Of a stretch of 64,000 nucleotides of DNA, positions 57,187 to 64,000 are shown piece by piece. Origin of the DNA: Skeletonema tropicum (Eukaryota > Bacillariophyta > Thalassiosirophyceae > Thalassiosirales > Thalassiosiraceae). How positions within the stretch are numbered: the first letter of the stretch is position 1; every line of letters starts with the position of its first letter. Where the stretch lies: contig CM074135.1 in NCBI GenBank assembly GCA_037178625.1, positions 1,118,001 to 1,182,000 of the forward strand, read 5' to 3'. The notes under the pieces are model-generated. The model did no database searches. It saw only the letters and a program-made list of their open reading frames with translations, and was not told the DNA's origin. The position numbers and the translations under genes were made by a program.

Positions 57187-60100
57187 TTACTGCATGGCAG
57201 AAACAAGTGCCTGTTGTGCATTAGGTTCAAGTTGAGAAAACGCAGCTTGGATTGCGTTTGCGTCTACAGTTTGTTGAATCGTGTCAATGACACCCAAGAG
57301 ACGTGCACAAGTGCTTTCGGATGCAACTTCGTCGCCTTCGGCAACGAAGGACAGGATGTCTCCAATGATTCGAAGCAAGTCATTGTACTCAGATTTGATG
57401 TCGATCAGGCCCATGTCAACCATATCACAGAGGCCATCGTGGCAAACTTTTGCTTCGTCAAAATCTTCTTCAAGAGGAAGTCCGGCTAGAAATGACTTTG
57501 TCAACGCTACCTTATCAGGGATAGTGTCAAAGAGAGGAGCTCCTTTAAAGAGGGCAAGAGATCCCAGGCAAGAGACAGCATTCTCGAACAGGGCGGAATC
57601 GTCTGCTTCGCTTTTGGGATTATTACCGCACAAATTATAAACCTTCATCAAAAGGTCTTGACCTAACCGAGCTGACAACGCATTTGGTGCATTCCTCGAA
57701 ATCTGTGCCAATCCATACAGTGCTGCCTGTATCAGTTCTGCGTCACTTTCTGGGTCGTTTAGACTTTCAACGATGCCTTCCAGGAGCTGTGGTGCGTAGG
57801 TGCTAGCAGCTTGTGGACCGCAATGCTCGACGCAGTCGTCAAAAAGACAGGTAGCAGACAACTTGGCACGACCATCTCTTGTTCCTGAGGAGGTAAGCAG
57901 CTTTCCTAGTGGTTTTGCAACGAGCTGCGAGAAAATGGGAACAAACGATACTCCCAACGACTTGAGCTGATATCCAACTGAATCAACCAAGTGAGTCAAA
58001 AGCTCTTGTTCAGAATGAAGTTTCTCGTCGCAACGAGCCAGTTCGTCGTTGTCTACGACATCGGTCGTCATCTCGGCAATCAATTTAGAGCGACGAGTGA
58101 GACATTCTGCAATTAGAATCATGACATGACCAACAATTTCCCGAGCGTCCAACACTGAGATTTGTGCAACGCGTATCCCATTGGCGTCTTTGTGAGTAAA
58201 CGCATCATACATAACTTCACTAAGTGCATCTGCAATGGCGAATCTATTTTCAAGCTCATCGTCATCACTTTCTTGAGAAAGCTGCTTAGCTAATGCCTTT
58301 GCTAGAACTGGCAACAAGTTTTGGGGCAGAGCTTGAGCACCACTTCCTGCGGAGGCAGACAAACAGGCTGCTTTGAAAATTTGACAAAGAGCTTGCGCTG
58401 ATGTAGACCTCACATCACCTGAATATTCATTGTGCAAAAGAGGTAAGAATGCATCAGCACTCGCCTCAGCGTAAGGGCCAAAATCTTTACCAAGTGAACG
58501 GGCATGCTCGTATATTGCTCTTGCGCTATTGGCCTTCTCCTCTAACTGAGTCGTATTGATCTTAATTTTCTTGAGACCCATTCCTGGAATATTGATGCTG
58601 TAGCCGCCATCGTCATCGTCGTTAGATTTGTTGCCGTTGTCCTGACCGTCTGTAATAGAAACTTCAAGTTTCTCAGTAGCCCTCTTCAAAATATGAGGTA
58701 GGATTGATGACATAAATGGAACGTATTGAGTCCCCATTACGGCAGCAATACGTGCACATGCTGCAAACAGCTGGTCAAGTGGCACAACATCAGTTTGTCC
58801 CGAGCTGAGCAGTGAAGTAGCAAACTCCATAATTTCAGAAGCGTCGTTTGCGTAGAGTGATACTTGTTCTCCTTCAGGACCGGCAACAGCTTGACCTACA
58901 ATGGATGCAGCCTCAATCGCCGCGCCTCTCAACATAGCCATCTCGTGGGTTCTCACATTCGGGCAAGCTTTCATTGTAGCTTTCAGTCCACCCATAATTC
59001 CATAGTGTTGTAGGAATGTTTCACCAGATGCATCTGCAAGGCATGCGGTCGCACCAATCGCACGAATAAGAACGGTCAACGAACCTTCGTTGACACCCTG
59101 TTGAGACATATCAACAGAAAGAGGCACCTTCAATGCCTCAAGGAGGCTTCCAACAAAAGGCAAAATCAGATCCTTCTCAATAGGTATCATGCAGTCTCCT
59201 TGACCATTCCCTCCTCGGCAATAGCTGACAACTGTGAGGCAAGCATGAGAGGCAACCTTCGTGCAAGGAGACTGGATTAAATGAGCGACCGCCTCAAGAA
59301 TTTTCTCGCCATAATTTTCTCGCACAAGAATTGGCTGTGATGACGCAGGTTGCTCTTCACTTTCAACAGTGTTTGCACAACAGAGAGCACCAAGAAGTTG
59401 TAACGCTTGGTATTGCACTCTCCTACTCGAAGATTGGATGAGACGAAGTGCTACATCAACAGTCGATCCAACATGAGGAACAAAAGTCGCCGGAGCAGCT
59501 GCAAGACACCTCTCAAGAATAGACAAAACTGCCCTCTGGTTTTGCCACGAAGGAGATGCCAAAAGAATATCAACCAATTGAAAAATAGATTGTAGGGTCG
59601 AAGCTCCTCCGAGATTTTCGACAAAAGTCTCCAACAATGATTCGGCGTAGAGCGCCGTATGATCGTCTTCCCAAGACGATTCTGTGTCATACACAGACGC
59701 TGGATCTTCCGACCAACTCTCTTCGTCTTCATCGACACCTGTGATGGCAAGTTCAGCGCAAACGTATAGGACACCTTTCTGCTCTAAGTTGTTGTCATCA
59801 TTCCCTTGAATAAGAAAATTGAGTAGAGGAGATTTTTCACCCACTCCTCCTTGCATGACACATCTGGGAGACGTTCCAATAGGTTTCAGAATTGCTCGTT
59901 TGATTTGTGGTACACTTGTAATGGTAGCCAAAACATCTAGTGCTGATAGCTTCAAAAATGTGATATCTTCATCACCCTGGCTATTGATCTGAGCAAATTT
60001 CATGCAGGTACGCAATAGACAAGTTAAAGAAGTATCATCTCCAGCCAACATAGATGGACATTGAATTGAACAAGTCGATAGGTGAGACATGCAACTTGTC

Positions 60101-61003
60101 ATCACGGCAACTTGATTTGATGACAATGAGTTTCCAAACACAGTCAAAGCTTCCAACATGGTCGGCAAAAAATGTTTCCCGACGATAGCCGATGGGGACG
60201 AAGCATCCACAGTTGTACTTTTCTCATCAAATTGTGCCATTATTGCCTGCTCCATTTGGTCTTTACTCGACATGATACGCTGGGCTTTTTCGTGAGCAAT
60301 TCCGACTTGTACGAGCGCTCCCATACATGCTTCTAGCTGATCCAACGAACAAGTGCTACGTTGAATAAGCTCCATACTACCCGAGAAAAGCGAAGAAAAC
60401 GACTCAGCGTTCCCTACAGACCAAAGAGTTAGTGGAGATCTATCAGCAATGTCACCTAGTAATTGATACGTCACAGGGTCCATTTCACCGCACTGTTTGA
60501 CACAAGACATGTATTCAATCGTTAGTTGTGTGTTGAATAATTTCCACTATATATCAAGTAACACAAACAATACTTACACCAGGTCTAATATGATTCAAGA
60601 CGGTGGTCATCCACTCCTTTCCATCTTCCACAGACACAAGCGATAAACTGCTGCTGAGTTCGGCAATAATGTGTCCAATCTGTCTCCTAGACTGTGTCAC
60701 CTCCTTCTGCAAAAACAATGACATCAATGGATTGGCTATCTCTCCCATCAACGCCACTGCAGATGAAGGTGCAAGACCCGTCAACTGTTGTTTCCCTGCA
60801 AGACTTTCGACTTCTCTCCTTAGTAAAACTGCAGCGAGCATGCAACGTCCCGCATTGGCGGCATTGTCGCCATGAAGTTGTGTCAATAGACTGGTGAGCT
60901 CGCGCACCCTCGAGTCTAGAGGGATTGTTCGATAATGAGCTTCCGCTGGGTTGCCAGGCGATGGCGCCAGCATTGAATCGAGTAGCTCTATAGTGATGGG
61001 CAT
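57187..61003 (-). CDS. Importin-beta family karyopherin (IPO5/RanBP5-like)
   Basis: Exon 1 is 61003-60578 and exon 2 is 60492-57187. The 85-nt intron 60493-60577 (GGT|GTAAGT ... AACAG|TGC) is phase 0, and the product is about 1243 aa. It is an all-helical HEAT-repeat protein. The N-terminus GRCMLAAVLLRREVESL and LQKEVTQSRRQIGHIIAELS matches the first repeats of IPO5/Kap121. Central ILLASPSWQNQRAVLSILER, QYQALQLLGALC and the acidic stretch EDEESWSEDP (the DEDxxW-type region) are typical, as are the C-terminal repeats (LFENAVSCLGSLALF). It carries cargo through nuclear pores with Ran-GTP. The exact orthologue (IPO5 versus IPO4-type) is not settled by eye. Confidence 0.88.
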
Positions 61004-61522
61004 TGTTAGGGTGTTCAGTAGAGTCTATTGTACCTCTGGCACCATCTACTGCTCATGGTTCATGTGATAGTGAGCTGAGGTGCCAAATCAAAAATGGGTT
61101 CTTGATTTGATTTTTATTTGAAGTGAAGAAAATCTGGCAGGATTCGTATTGGTACTTTCCTCTCTCTAAGTAGAGAGTACGATAGATAGGGGTATCTCCA
61201 GTCTCCAGTCTCCAGTAGATAGAAGAATAGGTAGTGGAGCGACGGAGGAAACTGAGGTAGCATGGATCAAGCATGGATGGAAAGGAAGCTACGATAGCTA
61301 GCTGCCTCATCTGTAGATAATAGCTGGCCACTGAAAAAGTAAAATGAGACATAACTTCTTTAAAGTCGCAGCGCAGTTTGCTTTGTTTGGCTTAAAGATG
61401 CATGTATTGTTACGAACGAGCTCCATTAAAACCGTTCTTTTTATGGGACCTCTTTGTTTGATGAGTTTCTCCCCAGGCCGACAAGCTGACCACGACTTAT
61501 CACGACTCAATGCTCAATCCAC
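61004..61522. other. Intergenic, nothing recognised
   Basis: 519 bp upstream of the importin gene and downstream of the thioredoxin-like gene. It holds a small TCTCCAG triplet repeat (61196-61216) and a CTCTCTAAGTAGAGAG hairpin near 61161. No gene seen. Confidence 0.5.
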
Positions 61523-62189
61523 TTATTTCTTTTGTCTTCCTTCCTCCATTCGTCGCTTCATTGCCTCCTTTCCTCTACGTTGCATAGGTGAAAGTTCCTC
61601 GTCAAGCTCCATCTCGAGTTCATCCATATCCATATCTTCCATATCATCCATATCATCATCATCTCCACCAATCACAGTCACCTTCTTCTCCTTGGAATTT
61701 TCAATTGGGAGGAGTCTACCCTTTGTCCACGAACGTACCAAATCCTTATCTTCCAATCCGTACACTCTTTGAAGCGATTCTCTATGATAAAGCAATGGAA
61801 ATGGACTCCTTAGGTTGCCTTCCACTAATTTTTCGTATAGGCTCTTTGCAGCTCTATTTCTCATTATATCTAATCGCTCTACTTTGACACCAGTTTCTTT
61901 CTCTAGAGATTTGATTATCTTTTCCATTTCATCGCCTTTTGGACATTGTCGGGTAGAATGAGATTAGATGTGATGTCAACGTGTGATTCTAAGACAAATC
62001 ATGCATGAGCTTATATCAAAGATGATACTTACATTCAGGCATTGTACCAGCGGGTACCTTGAAGAAGAGGAGAGGCGTGTATTGTTTCTTTTGTTTGATG
62101 AATGCATCGGCGACATTCATTTGCATCGCCGCTGCTACCAATGCCATCATCAGGCATATGATCGAGCTACTCCCACCGCGAAGAAACAT
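61523..62189 (-). CDS. Plastid thioredoxin-like protein, two exons
   Basis: Exon 1 is 62189-62033 and exon 2 is 61935-61523. The 97-nt intron (GAAT|GTAAGT ... AAAAG|GC) is phase 1, and the product is about 189 aa. Exon 1 supplies a signal peptide (IICLMMALVAAAMQMNVADA) ending in ADAFIKQKK, an ASAF-like plastid motif. The mature part (TMPECDEMEKIIKSLEKETG, VKVERLDIMRNRAAKSLYEK, FPLLYHRESLQRVYG) has the beta-alpha-beta spacing of a thioredoxin-like fold with a single Cys at the active-site position. The C-terminus is acidic with an Asp/Met repeat. With only one Cys a classical dithiol reductase is unlikely, so this may be a scaffold or monothiol factor. Confidence 0.65.
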
Positions 62190-62552
62190 GATGATAGAAG
62201 GGTATAGAAAATATACGGTGAGCTCGACTGGTAGAAGTTAAGTTTTCCACACAAGAGGAAGATAAAGGATGGCGATACAAGAGATTGATGCCATGGTGAA
62301 AACAAAAAACAAAACCACGTGGAACGTGAAAGGGGAGATGGGAGATGGGTTTTGGCGCCGCGCGCCAAACAACAAACAACCCCACTGCCCTCTGCCCTGG
62401 CTGCCTCCAGCCTGCCTCCTGCCTCCCTCATGCAAAAACGGAGACGACATGGATCTTCCGTCTTCCTATGCACTATCTCTGCATGAGCACGATGATAATA
62501 ACTGGTAGCAGCTGAGATTAATAGGTGGGCTGTCAAACTTATCAGATTTAGA
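62190..62552. other. Divergent promoter region
   Basis: 363 bp between the thioredoxin-like gene (minus) and serine acetyltransferase (plus). It contains an E2F-type palindrome (62351-62369) and a CCTGCCTCC-rich stretch (62391-62430). Confidence 0.5.
62351..62369. promoter_or_regulatory. E2F-type palindrome
   Basis: TTTGGCGC and its exact complement GCGCCAAA are separated by three bases, so two overlapping E2F/DP consensus sites (TTTSSCGC) face each other. It lies about 160 bp from the thioredoxin-like start and 180 bp from the acetyltransferase start. Binding is inferred from sequence only. Confidence 0.45.
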
Positions 62553-63929
62553 ATGGTGCATGATAATAGTCGGAGGATGAGAAGAGTATTGTTCCTCCTT
62601 GGTGCGGTTTGCGACTCAATAGCCGCCTACTCCTCGCCAGCTACCGCTCTCAGGAAGCAACCGAACTCACGTTTTGAACGCACTTCGTTACATTCAACTC
62701 CAAACTTTAATGTTGACAACATAGTGAGAGATCACGCCACTATCTCGCCAGAAGATATGTGGGAAGATCACTACTTTGCCTCACAATCAATCATTTTGAA
62801 TTCGGAGGAAGAAGAACAAACCTATCAAAGAGCTACACAGTCGTATGTTTCATCAGTGCTGCGTGATATGACTGAGGAAGATAGAAAAGCTTTTTTGACG
62901 GAAATTTCAACAAAAACTATCACTGAAACACCTCTGACATCAATAAATGGAAAAGATACATATGTGGACGAACCCTATCGGAAACTGAGACTGCTTCGAA
63001 GGCGTCTTCCAGATCCGCTGTGGGCACAAATTCGACTGGAGGCGAAAAATATCTTGGATACTGAACCAGATGCAGGACCACAACTTTACGAACACATTTT
63101 ACGCCAACCGAGTCTTGTGGATGCGCTTGCATCGGTCATAGCACATGAAATTGGAACTGAACTTATGCCTGCCACTGCTCTCCTTGCGTTGATCTCGGAT
63201 CAATTGCAGCTTAGTGATGACATCAATCTTCATTTAGATTTGATAGCGTCTACACATAGAGACCCTTCGCAAGAATCAACTGCGCTGAATGCACTACTAT
63301 TTCATCAGGGGCTTCACGCACTGGTATGTTATAGAGTTGCGCATCGACTCTGGCAAGCAGGTCGCACAGGTTTAGCTTATTATATGCAAAGCACTGTGAG
63401 CTCGAGGTACTCTGCTGATATTCACCCAGCTGCAGAAATCGATGGAGGTTTGTACTTGAATGTAGGTGGAGGAGTAGTCATCGGTGAGACTGCTAGAGTG
63501 GGAAAGGATTGTACAATATTACAGGGTGTCACCCTTGGCGGCACGGGAAAAGAGGTTGGTGATCGTCATCCCAAGATCTCAGATGGAGTAATACTTCACT
63601 GTGGTGCATGTGTTCTTGGGAATATAAATGTTGGTAGAGGCGCAATAATAACAGCGAAGAGCATTGTCACCAAAGAGGTACCAGAACTAGCTAGAGTAAG
63701 TGGCGTTCCTGCAAGTGTCAAGAGCTACAGGGAGTTGAGAAAGGATTTGTTTTCTCCAGCAAGCAGTAGTGGCGACGACGACGACTACGACTTGGATTGT
63801 CAAATGAAGAAAAAGTATGAGAGCTATTTAGATGCGTTCCAAGAGCTAGTCGAAATCGAAACCTGTATGTCTGATGGCGAAAATGATTGCTCGGATGCAT
63901 TAGACGAAATGCTCAAATCTCATGTATAA
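62553..63929 (+). CDS. Serine O-acetyltransferase
   Basis: 458 aa; a start at the second Met (62577, MRRVLFLLGA) would place a signal peptide at the very N-terminus (VLFLLGAVCDSIAAYSSP), suggesting organelle or secretory entry. The N-terminal helical SATase domain covers ~145-265 (WAQIRLEAKNILDTEPDAGP, ALNALLFHQGLHALVCYRVA). The left-handed beta-helix has hexapeptides ADIHPAAEIDGGLYLNVGGG, VVIGETARVG, GVTLGGTGKEVGDRHPKISD (catalytic/binding His and Asp region) and GVILHCGACVLGNINVG. It makes O-acetylserine from serine and acetyl-CoA, the first step of cysteine synthesis. The acidic C-terminal tail of ~75 residues beyond the usual end lacks the typical terminal Ile. Confidence 0.9.
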   Translation: MVHDNSRRMRRVLFLLGAVCDSIAAYSSPATALRKQPNSRFERTSLHSTPNFNVDNIVRDHATISPEDMWEDHYFASQSIILNSEEEEQTYQRATQSYVSSVLRDMTEEDRKAFLTEISTKTITETPLTSINGKDTYVDEPYRKLRLLRRRLPDPLWAQIRLEAKNILDTEPDAGPQLYEHILRQPSLVDALASVIAHEIGTELMPATALLALISDQLQLSDDINLHLDLIASTHRDPSQESTALNALLFHQGLHALVCYRVAHRLWQAGRTGLAYYMQSTVSSRYSADIHPAAEIDGGLYLNVGGGVVIGETARVGKDCTILQGVTLGGTGKEVGDRHPKISDGVILHCGACVLGNINVGRGAIITAKSIVTKEVPELARVSGVPASVKSYRELRKDLFSPASSSGDDDDYDLDCQMKKKYESYLDAFQELVEIETCMSDGENDCSDALDEMLKSHV

Positions 63930-64000
63930 TTAGACCCCTATTTTCATTTTATCACCAAGTCAGAGTGCAAATTGTCAATTTCTCTACAAATGTTGCGTGT
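63930..64000. other. 3' flank of serine acetyltransferase
   Basis: The window ends 71 bp after the stop. AT-rich, nothing recognised. Confidence 0.4.

Overview
The window reads as nuclear DNA of a diatom, most likely a centric one. The evidence is gene content: two proteins with the DUF6824 domain typical of diatoms, several precursors with a signal peptide followed by an ASAF-like plastid-targeting motif, a DGAT1 carrying an N-terminal PH domain, short GT-AG introns of about 80-120 nt, and dense eukaryotic housekeeping genes on both strands. There is no operon structure. Species cannot be named from the sequence alone.

Layout. 1-3160: decayed PIF/Harbinger-type transposon material (a transposase reading frame with one nonsense codon, plus a divergent, frameshifted partner gene). 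3.5-8.0 kb: DUF6824 protein, EF-hand protein, short HSP70 (HSPA13-like). 8.3-9.7 kb: a very young miniature LTR retroelement with two identical 121-bp LTRs, a perfect 5-bp target duplication and a 371-codon ORF of unknown function. 9.8-10.9 kb: a 1.1-kb segment duplicated in direct orientation at 22.1-23.2 kb. It carries an intact membrane-anchored staphylococcal-type nuclease and a piece of an aldo-keto reductase. 11.2-12.4 kb: glycosyltransferase-like protein. 12.7-20.7 kb: a gene-poor island of nested foldback and terminal-inverted-repeat elements. It includes a 543-bp MITE inside a palindrome, a Mutator-like MITE with a 10-bp target duplication, two hairpins whose stems covary, and a composite palindrome interrupted by a 2450-bp TA-duplicating transposon with an intact 659-aa transposase-like gene. 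20.8-22.2 kb: gene fragments, including a piece of 14-3-3.

22.2-30.8 kb: nuclease copy 2, aldo-keto reductase, plastid SmpB, plastid glutaredoxin, a decayed 2-kb TIR element, dynactin p62 and a WW-domain membrane protein. 32-64 kb is ordinary gene space with a few repeats: NTF2-like protein, ubiquitin-like membrane protein, TTC27, DGAT1, a Q-rich coiled-coil protein, a second DUF6824 protein, a four-exon MACPF/WSC-like membrane protein, SEM1/DSS1, plastid fibrillin, TMEM14, a fucosyltransferase-like enzyme, a PT-rich surface protein, an importin-beta, a plastid thioredoxin-like protein and serine acetyltransferase.

Themes. Plastid-directed proteins recur (SmpB for ribosome rescue, glutaredoxin, fibrillin, thioredoxin-like, perhaps serine acetyltransferase). 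Three otherwise good genes (aldo-keto reductase, dynactin p62, DGAT1) each carry one single-nucleotide frame disruption, which suggests residual assembly indels rather than three independent pseudogenes. The most unusual material is the nested palindrome/transposon island, the covarying hairpins, the LTR mini-element with its ORF, the nuclease duplication and the MACPF/WSC-like protein.
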